A stretch of 40,653 bases of DNA from Pseudomonadota bacterium (GTDB taxonomy: Bacteria; Myxococcota_A; UBA796; SXON01), in contig JAUXTN010000121.1 of NCBI GenBank assembly GCA_030684355.1, positions 1 through 40,653 on the forward strand, read 5' to 3'. Below are positions 33,548 to 40,112 of the stretch, piece by piece (within the stretch, counting starts at the first letter, position 1; the number at the start of each line of letters is the position of its first letter). Made by a program: the position numbers and the translations under genes. The notes beneath the pieces were generated by a model, which was not told where the DNA came from, made no database searches, and saw only the letters and a program-made list of their open reading frames with translations.

Positions 33548-35166
33548 CGCCAGCTCCGCGCGAAGCTCACCACCGCGGGCAGCCCCACGGCGGAGGCGTC
33601 GCGCAGCTCGCGCACGGCGGCCTCCCGGGAGTCGGGGGCACCCGCGTAGCCGCCGAGCTCCAGGATGACCTGGAGCCGGGGGTCCTTCCCCGCGGCCGCC
33701 ATCTGCCCGCTCGCGAAGGCGTCGCTCAAGATCGATCGCACGGTGGCGTCGTAGGTGCGCCCCAACCCCGCGACGGTGACCCGGGCGGTGTCGCCGAGCC
33801 GCACGTACTCGGCCTGCTGGCGCGTGACCCACGCCTCCACGCGCCGCTCGTCGTCGCGCTCCAGGACGACCACGAGGTTGCCCTGGCGCACCGGGGTCCC
33901 CTGGGTCTGGAGCACCTGGGCCAGCCGCCCCGCGAACGGCGCCCGCCCGATCTGCGCCGCCGCCGCGTGCGCCTGCCGGGTGGCGAGCTGGGACTTCTCC
34001 AGGTCCCGCTCGGAGATGGCCGCGACGAGGGCGGCCTCGACCTCCGGCAGGCCCTCTTCGATGCCGGTGCCGTCGAAGTAGTAGCCCCCCCGGGCGGCGA
34101 TGAGCCGGCGCTCATCCGTCGCGAGCGAGGTGCGCGCCTGCTCGACCGTGCCGGCAAGCGCCGCCCAGCGCGCGCGCTCGGCATCCACCTCGACCGGGGA
34201 GATGCCGTTCCCGACGAGCGCCTCCAGGCGCGCCACCTGCGCGGCGGCCATGGCCAGGCGGTTCTCCAGCAACGACACCTGCGCGCGCCCCGACTCGATC
34301 CGGTTCCGGACGATGCGCCCATGGATGGAGAGGCGCTCCTCCTGGGCGTCGCGCTCGGCCTCCAGCTCCGCCACCCGCACGTCCGCCTGGGCGGCTTCCA
34401 GCGTGGCGCGGTCCACCTCCGCCTGGATGCTCGGCGACTCGACGCGGAACAGCTCGGCGCCCGCGCCGACGTGGTCCCCCGGGGCGACCTCGAGCGCCTG
34501 GATCACGCCATCCGCCGGGCTCACGATCCGCGCGGTCGGGGCCACGAGCGAGGCCGTGTCGACCTCGATGCGCCACACCCGTCGATACAGCGAGTCGGCG
34601 ATGTAGGCGGTCAACAGCACGCCGGCGACCAGGTAGAGCACGGTGCGGACCCGCCGGCCCACCGGCGAGGCCGACGATGTCGCGGGGGTGGGCCGCGGCG
34701 GCTCGACGGGCGGCGGGGACGGCGCGGGGGCCGCCGCCGTGGTGAGCGCCGTGACGGGGCCGCCCGTGGGCTGGCCCGCGGTCAGGAGCGTCGGGTCGAC
34801 GCGCCCCAGGAGGCCGACGGCGCTGACGGTCTCGCCGTCGATCGCCGCCTGCGAGAGGTACTCCAGGAGCTCGCGACCCGAAGCCGGGAGCGACACGAAG
34901 GCCAGCCCCACCTCCGGACCGAGCGGTGCGCGGCGGACCACCCGGACGTCGGCCTGGAACGACATCCACATCCCCTCGACGGCGGCCGCGACCACGACCG
35001 TCACGACCTCGTCCTGGGGGAGCGCCGCCGGCCACACCGCCACGCGCAGCCCCTCCGGGCTCCAATCCACCACGTCCAGCAGGTCGGGCCCAAGCTCCAC
35101 GGTCAGGGCGGTGCCAACCCGTGTGTGCTTTCGACGGCACGCAGCCAGGTGTCGGGTTTCAATCAT
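33544..35166 (-). CDS. alg44: Alg44-like PilZ/membrane-fusion protein
   Basis: The 540-residue protein combines an N-terminal cytoplasmic PilZ domain with a membrane helix and a HlyD-like periplasmic part, the layout of Alg44, the c-di-GMP receptor that activates Alg8. The PilZ motifs are intact: RKHTR (RxxxR, Arg12-Arg16) and DWSPEG (DxSxxG, Asp34-Gly39). A Pro/Ala linker (145-170) leads to the membrane helix (LYLVAGVLLTAYIA, about 176-191), then the biotinyl-lipoyl-like SPADGVIQALEVAPGD, a long coiled coil (about 245-400) and a final beta-barrel. It is about 150 residues longer than Pseudomonas Alg44, mostly in the coiled coil. It starts 30 bases before the algD stop. Confidence 0.88.
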   Translation of the reverse strand: MIETRHLAACRRKHTRVGTALTVELGPDLLDVVDWSPEGLRVAVWPAALPQDEVVTVVVAAAVEGMWMSFQADVRVVRRAPLGPEVGLAFVSLPASGRELLEYLSQAAIDGETVSAVGLLGRVDPTLLTAGQPTGGPVTALTTAAAPAPSPPPVEPPRPTPATSSASPVGRRVRTVLYLVAGVLLTAYIADSLYRRVWRIEVDTASLVAPTARIVSPADGVIQALEVAPGDHVGAGAELFRVESPSIQAEVDRATLEAAQADVRVAELEAERDAQEERLSIHGRIVRNRIESGRAQVSLLENRLAMAAAQVARLEALVGNGISPVEVDAERARWAALAGTVEQARTSLATDERRLIAARGGYYFDGTGIEEGLPEVEAALVAAISERDLEKSQLATRQAHAAAAQIGRAPFAGRLAQVLQTQGTPVRQGNLVVVLERDDERRVEAWVTRQQAEYVRLGDTARVTVAGLGRTYDATVRSILSDAFASGQMAAAGKDPRLQVILELGGYAGAPDSREAAVRELRDASAVGLPAVVSFARSWR

Positions 35167-35196
35167 ATCGGCCTGCCTCGGACGGGTGGATGGGGG

Positions 35197-36492
35197 TCAC
35201 CGGTACAGCTCTTCGTACGTCCCGAAACGACGCAAGTCGGCATCGGCCGTCAGGTCGAGCAGGTGGTGTTCGCGGCCGATCTGCAGCCCGTCCCACATCT
35301 GGGTCCCCAGCTTCTGGGTCACGATGAGGTAGTCGCACGCGACCGCCAGGGAGGCGAGGTCCTCGGCGAGGTGGGGCCGGAGCTCGGCGATGGGGTCATG
35401 GTCGGGGGTCGCGACCATCTCCAGCAGGAGCGGATCGTAGACGCGGACCACGCGCCCCCGGGCGACGAGCCGCCGGAGGATCTCGAGGAACGGGGACTCG
35501 CGCAGATCGGGGGTGCCCTCCTTGAACGACAGCCCCACGAAGCCGACGGCGACGGGGTCGGCGGCCTCGATCCGCGCGACGAGCCGCTCGATCTGGTAGC
35601 GGTTGGACGCGTCGACGCCCTGGAGCATCTTCAGCGGCACGTCCATCTCGCGCGACACGTGGCGGAGCGCCCGCACGTCCTTCGGCAGGCACGACCCGCC
35701 GAACGGCGCGCCCGGGCGCAGGTAGCGCGAGGAGATGTTCAGCTTGCGGTCCTTGCAGAACACGTCCATCACCGCGTACGGATCCACGCCGAGCTGTTGA
35801 CACAGCAACCCGATCTCGTTGCCGAAGGTGACCTTCACCGCGTGGTAGTAGTTGTCCGCGTACTTCACGAGCGCCGCGGCGCCGGGGTCCATGAAGAAGG
35901 TCTCCGCGGCGATCCCCAGGTAGAGATCCCGACAAACCGCCTCCGCCCCCTTGCCTCGGGCCCCGAAGACGATCTTGGGGGGCGCGAAGAAGTCCTCGAC
36001 GGCGCTGCCTTCCCGCAGGAACTCGGGGTTGCTCGCGTATCCGAGGCCCTGCTCGTACGAGAGTCCCGACGATGTCGCCAGGATGGCCTGGAGCCTCCGG
36101 TGCACGTCCGGCAGGCACGTCGAGCGAACGATCACGGTGTACGTGTCGCGGCCCGCGCGGCGGAGCCCCTGCCCGATCGCCTCGACCGCCGCGATGAGCT
36201 GCGAGTCGTCCGCGCCCCCGTCCGGGCGGGATGGCGTCGCGACGCACACCAGCGCCACGTCGCTGCCGGCGAGCGCCACGTCCACGTCGTGGGTCGCGGT
36301 GAGGCGCCCCTCCTGATGGGCGGTCGCCACGAGGGCGGCGAGGCCCTGCTCGATGACGGGGGGCCGGCCCTCCGCGAGCGCGTCGACCTTGTGCGGGTCG
36401 ATGTCCAGACCGACCACCTCGTGGCCGAGGTGCGCGAGGCACCCACAGCTGACGGAGCCGATGTAACCAAGTCCGACTACGGCGATCTTCAA
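35197..36492 (-). CDS. algD: GDP-mannose 6-dehydrogenase
   Basis: The 431-residue enzyme oxidises GDP-mannose to GDP-mannuronate with NAD, the committed alginate step. It has the NAD-binding MKIAVVGLGYIGSVSCGCL start, NPEFLREGSAV (155-165), KYADNYYHAVKVTFGNEIG (210-228), and the active-site FGGSCLPKDVRAL with Cys268. The LNISSRYLRPGAPFGGSC block is closer to AlgD than to UDP-glucose dehydrogenases, which favours GDP-mannose; without alignment UDP-sugar use cannot be excluded. The start is a TTG at 36492, with AGGAGG six bases upstream (36499-36504). A 179-base gap separates it from the AGE-family gene, so it may have its own promoter. Confidence 0.9.
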   Translation of the reverse strand: MKIAVVGLGYIGSVSCGCLAHLGHEVVGLDIDPHKVDALAEGRPPVIEQGLAALVATAHQEGRLTATHDVDVALAGSDVALVCVATPSRPDGGADDSQLIAAVEAIGQGLRRAGRDTYTVIVRSTCLPDVHRRLQAILATSSGLSYEQGLGYASNPEFLREGSAVEDFFAPPKIVFGARGKGAEAVCRDLYLGIAAETFFMDPGAAALVKYADNYYHAVKVTFGNEIGLLCQQLGVDPYAVMDVFCKDRKLNISSRYLRPGAPFGGSCLPKDVRALRHVSREMDVPLKMLQGVDASNRYQIERLVARIEAADPVAVGFVGLSFKEGTPDLRESPFLEILRRLVARGRVVRVYDPLLLEMVATPDHDPIAELRPHLAEDLASLAVACDYLIVTQKLGTQMWDGLQIGREHHLLDLTADADLRRFGTYEELYR

Positions 36493-36671
36493 CGACGTCC
36501 TCCTGCCAGTCCCCTGGCGAAATGGACCCACGAGCCCGGGGGACGTGCTGGCTCCCTCCGAGCGTTCTGCCCGTTAGACCGGGCACGGCTCACCACGTGG
36601 CCGCCTCTGGCCACCGGGGAACCTCTCGAATCGGCGTCAGCGTGGGTGCTCGGACCCCGCGCCCCTCTGCC
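36493..36671 (-). promoter_or_regulatory. Gap between AGE-family gene and algD with two small hairpins
   Basis: Two perfect 6-bp stems are visible: TGCCCG/CGGGCA at 36568-36585 (loop TTAGAC) and GTGGCC/GGCCAC at 36597-36614. They could end AGE transcription or shape an algD leader; I cannot identify a promoter. The ribosome binding site is at 36499-36504. Confidence 0.4.
36499..36504 (-). promoter_or_regulatory. Ribosome binding site selecting a TTG start for algD
   Basis: AGGAGG on the minus strand, six bases before TTG at 36492, which begins the canonical MKIAVVGLGYIG N-terminus. The upstream in-frame start at 36531 would add a 13-residue Arg-rich extension. Confidence 0.75.
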
Positions 36672-37913
36672 TCAAACTCCTCCCTTGCCCCTATCCAAGC
36701 TACCCACCCGGTCGCGGATGACCAGCGGAGCAAGCGCTCGTGGCGTCGCGCGGCGGTCCTGGGGGTGCGCCAGGGCGCGCAGCGCGGGCTCCACCCGCAG
36801 GAGCTCGGCGAACGCCACGAACAGGTGGTACAGCGTGGCGGTGGGGATGGTCACCGCGATGGGCTGGCCGTCCCCGTCGAAGTGGTCGAGCCACGTGCCC
36901 GCGGGGCGATGCGCCAGGTAGCGCTCCAGCAGCAGGCGGGTCGATTGGGCGAGCGGTACACACGGATCGGTCCCGTGGAGCTCGAAGAGCGCGATGTGGG
37001 CCTTGATCCGCTCGGTGTTCGGCCAGGTGCGGGAGCCGCGGTCGAGCGCCGTGCCGTCGTCCCGCACGCAATTGTAGGTGGCTCCGGTCGCGCGATCGAC
37101 CCCGTGGAGCTCCCCGAACGCCACCAGCGAGCGGGCGACATCTCCCACGGGCTCGCCCAGCAACCGTTGGTAGCTGGCGAGGATCCAGGCCCACTCGAAC
37201 TGGTGGCCCGGCTCCGTGAGGCGTCCGTCCTCGCCCGGGGCGCGAGCGAGGTCCTCGGTGAACGACTCGCCGAGGGTCCCGGTGCGGGGGTCGAAGAAGT
37301 GGGTCGTGAAGAGCGTGACGATCTCGCCCGCGAGCGCGGCGAACCGCGCGTGCCCGCTGGTCTCGTAGAGCACCAAGGCCGCTTCCAGGAGGTGCATGTG
37401 GGGGTTCTGGAGGCGCCAGCCCCGGGCCGGCCGGGAGTGGAGGAACCCGAGCCCCGATGGATGCCGCATGTGGGCCTCCAGGAAGTCGAGGGTCCGGTGC
37501 GCCCAGACCAGCGCTTCGGGGTCCAGGTTGGCGCGGTGCAGCCAGCCGAGCGCGAAGAGCACGAAGGCGTGATCGTAGAGGTCGGGGGTGGCATCGAGCA
37601 CCTTCCCGCACGGGGTCAACCGGCGGGCCCACCCCTTGTCGGGGCCCATCCAACCGCGGGAGAGGAGGTATTCGAACCCGAGGCGCGCGACGGGCAGCCC
37701 ACCGTCCCACCCGAGGGTCGCGGCGTGGGAGAAGACGTAGATCTGGCGGCACGTCACGCGGAGCCGCCGGAACCCGCCGCGCGCGGGGCGGCCCTTCAGG
37801 TCGAGGGCCTCGTGGAATCCGCCGTGGGCGGGGTCGACGCCCGCGTGGGCCCAGAACGGCAGCGCCGACTGGAACATCCATTGGCGGGCGCGATCAAAGT
37901 CTGGAAGATGCAC
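36672..37913 (-). CDS. AGE-family epimerase/isomerase, candidate phosphomannose isomerase
   Basis: The 413-residue protein is an (alpha/alpha)6-barrel of the N-acylglucosamine 2-epimerase (AGE) family: DPAHGGFHEALDLKG near the N-terminus, RLRVTCRQIYVFSHAA, DLYDHAFVLFALGWLHRA, NPHMHLLEAALVLYE, EPGHQFEWAWILASYQR (the conserved Glu-His pair) and TWPNTERIKAHIALFE. AGE members interconvert mannose, glucose, fructose or their acylamino or phospho forms. Because the ManC here lacks the isomerase domain, a Fru6P/Man6P isomerase role is attractive but inferred. The start is a GTG at 37913 with GAGGAG about five bases upstream. It is the first gene of the minus-strand alginate set. Confidence 0.8.
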   Translation of the reverse strand: MHLPDFDRARQWMFQSALPFWAHAGVDPAHGGFHEALDLKGRPARGGFRRLRVTCRQIYVFSHAATLGWDGGLPVARLGFEYLLSRGWMGPDKGWARRLTPCGKVLDATPDLYDHAFVLFALGWLHRANLDPEALVWAHRTLDFLEAHMRHPSGLGFLHSRPARGWRLQNPHMHLLEAALVLYETSGHARFAALAGEIVTLFTTHFFDPRTGTLGESFTEDLARAPGEDGRLTEPGHQFEWAWILASYQRLLGEPVGDVARSLVAFGELHGVDRATGATYNCVRDDGTALDRGSRTWPNTERIKAHIALFELHGTDPCVPLAQSTRLLLERYLAHRPAGTWLDHFDGDGQPIAVTIPTATLYHLFVAFAELLRVEPALRALAHPQDRRATPRALAPLVIRDRVGSLDRGKGGV

Positions 37914-38019
37914 GACTGCTCCTCGCAGGAACAGTCACGGATCTAGGCTCGGGGGATCGGTCGTCCATGGGCTTGAACGCGCCCTTCCGTGTGTACGAGG
38001 CCGAGGTTTGGCCCCCGCC

Positions 38020-38038
38020 GCGGGCCTGCCCGGCCCGC
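38020..38038. other. Small hairpin upstream of the AGE-family gene
   Basis: GCGGGCC (38020-38026) and GGCCCGC (38032-38038) form a perfect 7-bp stem with a 5-base loop in the 198-base gap that should hold the alginate-operon promoter. I found no convincing -35/-10 there. Confidence 0.4.
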
Positions 38039-38050
38039 TTCACGCGGAAT

Positions 38051-38097
38051 GGGGAGCGGCGAGGCGGCGAGCCGCTCGACGCGCATCGCCGCTCCCC
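38051..38097 (-). terminator. 12-bp inverted repeat just downstream of the PL7 gene
   Basis: GGGGAGCGGCGA (38051-38062) and TCGCCGCTCCCC (38086-38097) are perfect complements; the 23-base loop contains an additional CGAGC/GCTCG stem. It begins 14 bases after the PL7 stop, so it probably terminates that gene and separates it from the downstream alginate set. There is no T tract on the minus strand. Confidence 0.55.
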
Positions 38098-38111
38098 TAT
38101 ACGCGGGTGAG

Positions 38112-39221
38112 CTATTCGTGCGTAACAACCAAGTCACGAATCTCCACCTCGCCGTACGCGTCCGGCGCCTCGCCGCGCTCCGGGTTCGACTGGGTGTACG
38201 CGCCGGCCTTGAAATAGCAGCCGGTGGTGTCACGGGCGACGCTGACCGCGGGCGCCGTCATGTCGTCGTGGTATACCTCGATCATCCCGTCCGCGGCCAC
38301 GAAGCGCACCGTGAACTCCGTGCCGAGCACGTAGTCGGCGTCGAGCACGCCGAGGTTCTCCCCGCCGCCTTCGACGAAGAGGGTGGAGCCCTCCAGCCGG
38401 ATCATCACGACATCGTCCTCGGCGTCGTGGATCTGGCCGGCCACCACGTGCGGCTTCACCTCCGGAAGGTGCGTGATCGCCTCGGTGATGGTCATGGTGT
38501 GGACACCGGAGGTGGTCGACCAATCCGCCCGGGTCGCGCCGCCGTCCGTCATCTCGCGCAGCTCGGACCGCGGATAGCCGGAGTTGCTCGTGGTGACCCC
38601 GCCGGCCGGGGCGTTGAAGAGCACCCCGCTCCGCCCCGCGTTCAGCGTGAAGTAGGGATCGCTCACGAAGGTCGCGAGCTCGGGCTGGGAGATCTCCTCG
38701 GGGGTCTCCGCCTCACCCGTGGGGAGGGTCAGTTTCCAATTGGTGAGGTCCAGCAGGTCGCCCGGGTACGCGGCCGTCCCCGGCTCCTCGCCGGTGTCCC
38801 CACCCGTGTCGGTCTCGCAGGCCTCGGTGAGGTCGGAGTCCGCGGTGTCCACCGCGCCGTCGCAATCGTCGTCCAGCTCGTTGCACACCTCGCCCGCGGC
38901 GGGATGCACGGCGGCGTCCTGGTCGTCACAGTCGTCGTCGAGGGAGGCCGCGCCGTCCGGCACCGCGCACGCGACGATCGGGCTGGCGCCGTCGCCGTGG
39001 CCGTCGGCGTCCGCGTCGAGGTACCAGGTGCCCGCGTCGGAGGCCTGGTCGTCCACCAGTCCGTTGCAGTCGTTGTCGACGCCGTCACACGTCTCCGCGG
39101 AGGCATCGCAAGGGGCGTCCGGGTTGGCAAGCTCCCCCGACTCCTTGTCATTCGCCGATTGAGAAGCCGCACAACCAATCATCGGAAGCAGCAAAAGCAG
39201 GCCATGACGCACAATGCGCAT
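38112..39221 (-). CDS. PL7 alginate lyase lipoprotein with metal-binding-type repeats
   Basis: The 369-residue protein has a lipobox (LLLLLPMIGC, Cys17), then two Cys/Asp motifs, CDGVDNDCNGLVDD (45-58) and CNELDDDCDGAVDT (113-126), with a calcium-loop-like DADADGHGDG between. From about 155 it is a PL7 (alginate lyase 2) jelly-roll domain: NWKLTLPTGE, YPRSELREM (RSELR 218-222), GQIH (QIH 263-265) and YFKAGAYTQSN (336-346), which together form the active cleft. In PL7 enzymes QIH is associated with G- or MG-containing substrate. The ATG at 39221 has GGAGG shortly upstream. It may release or remodel the polymer at the cell surface. Confidence 0.92.
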   Translation of the reverse strand: MRIVRHGLLLLLPMIGCAASQSANDKESGELANPDAPCDASAETCDGVDNDCNGLVDDQASDAGTWYLDADADGHGDGASPIVACAVPDGAASLDDDCDDQDAAVHPAAGEVCNELDDDCDGAVDTADSDLTEACETDTGGDTGEEPGTAAYPGDLLDLTNWKLTLPTGEAETPEEISQPELATFVSDPYFTLNAGRSGVLFNAPAGGVTTSNSGYPRSELREMTDGGATRADWSTTSGVHTMTITEAITHLPEVKPHVVAGQIHDAEDDVVMIRLEGSTLFVEGGGENLGVLDADYVLGTEFTVRFVAADGMIEVYHDDMTAPAVSVARDTTGCYFKAGAYTQSNPERGEAPDAYGEVEIRDLVVTHE

Positions 39222-39578
39222 GTTTCCCTCCAGTTGCAGTTCCGGTATGCCTGACCATGAGCGCGCGCAAACGAACTTCGCGTGTCACACCGAACAGTCG
39301 AGGTTGAACCAATATTCAATGCCAGCAGAATTTTACTTGACGGCAGCGCTTGGGCTTCCGTCACGACCGTAGCAAGCGTCCCGCTCGCGCTTGGTGCCAC
39401 GTCTGGGATTGGGCTTCAAGACCGCGCGTCCCCGCGCGGGCGCGAGGGACGCTCCCCGCCCTCGGGCGCGAAGGAAGGCCGGCACCCGGCCGCGCGCGCG
39501 GCCGGCTCGCGCGCGAAAAAAGGACAAGAATTCGGGAACGCGATCCACCGCCCCCGCGTGTAGGGTGACGAAGCCCCC
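39222..39578. promoter_or_regulatory. Divergent intergenic region between PL7 lyase and ECF sigma gene
   Basis: This 357-base gap has an AT-richer left half (39300-39350, including CCAATATTCAATG and TTTTACTTGACGG) and a very GC-rich right half with a long palindrome and an A6 run (39516-39521). Both flanking genes start outward, so it should hold promoters for both. A GAACTT at 39274-39279 resembles an AlgU/RpoE -35, but no matching -10 is at the right distance. I see no coding region: frames here are low-complexity. Confidence 0.5.
39486..39505. repeat. Perfect 20-bp palindrome
   Basis: CCGGCCGCGCGCGCGGCCGG is self-complementary over all 20 bases, followed by TCGCGCGCGAAAAAAGG. It is 73 bases upstream of the sigma gene. 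It could be an operator or leader hairpin, or only a product of GC-rich composition. Confidence 0.6.
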
Positions 39579-40112
39579 ATGTGGACCACCCCGTTGTCGC
39601 CCCAGCTCGCATCCGGAACCCTGCTCGCGCTGGCCATCGAGGGAGACCCGGAGGCCCGGCGCTCCTTGATCGAGAGCCTCTCGCCCGTGGTCTGGTCGAT
39701 CTGCCGCCAGCTCGACCCCGACCCGGAGGATGCCTGCCAGGAGATCTGGGAGAAGGTGCTGCGCGCCTTGCCCCGGTTCGATCCCGCCGGGCCCGCCTCG
39801 GTGAAGACCTGGGTGGCGCGGATCACGCACCGGCACCTCGTGGACCGTCATCGGCGCCGCAAGGTGCGCGGGATCGCGGTGGATCCGGACGATGAGCTCT
39901 CGGTCAGCGTGACGCCCCGCCCGGAGCTCGGGCGGCTGGAGGGCGCGCTGGCGCAACTGCCCGACGTGCATCGGCGCGTCGTGATCCTTCACCACGTCCA
40001 CGGGGTCGCGCTCGAGGACATCGCCGAAGAGGAGGGAGTCCCCGTGGGGACGATCAAGTCGCGGCTTCACCGGGCGCGAGCGCGCCTGATGGAAATCCTG
40101 GGAGGCCCGTGA
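39579..40112 (+). CDS. ECF-family RNA polymerase sigma factor
   Basis: The 177-residue protein has the two sigma-70 domains of ECF factors: region 2 (about 10-95, with DPEDACQEIWEKVLRALPRFD and TWVARITHRHLVDRHRRRK) and region 4 (about 118-172, LPDVHRRVVILHHVHGVALEDIAE and the DNA-contacting GTIKSRLHRARARL helix). There is no long linker or extra C-terminal domain. It is coupled to the next gene, whose ATG overlaps its stop (TGATG), which is typical of sigma/anti-sigma pairs. Its position divergent from the PL7 lyase and alginate set suggests that it could control them, like AlgU in Pseudomonas, but no regulon evidence is in the sequence itself. Confidence 0.92.
   Translation: MWTTPLSPQLASGTLLALAIEGDPEARRSLIESLSPVVWSICRQLDPDPEDACQEIWEKVLRALPRFDPAGPASVKTWVARITHRHLVDRHRRRKVRGIAVDPDDELSVSVTPRPELGRLEGALAQLPDVHRRVVILHHVHGVALEDIAEEEGVPVGTIKSRLHRARARLMEILGGP

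Noticed and set aside
39274..39300. AlgU/RpoE-type promoter with GAACTT as -35
   Set aside because: No TCTGA-like -10 occurs 16-17 bases downstream and the site is about 300 bases from the sigma gene.
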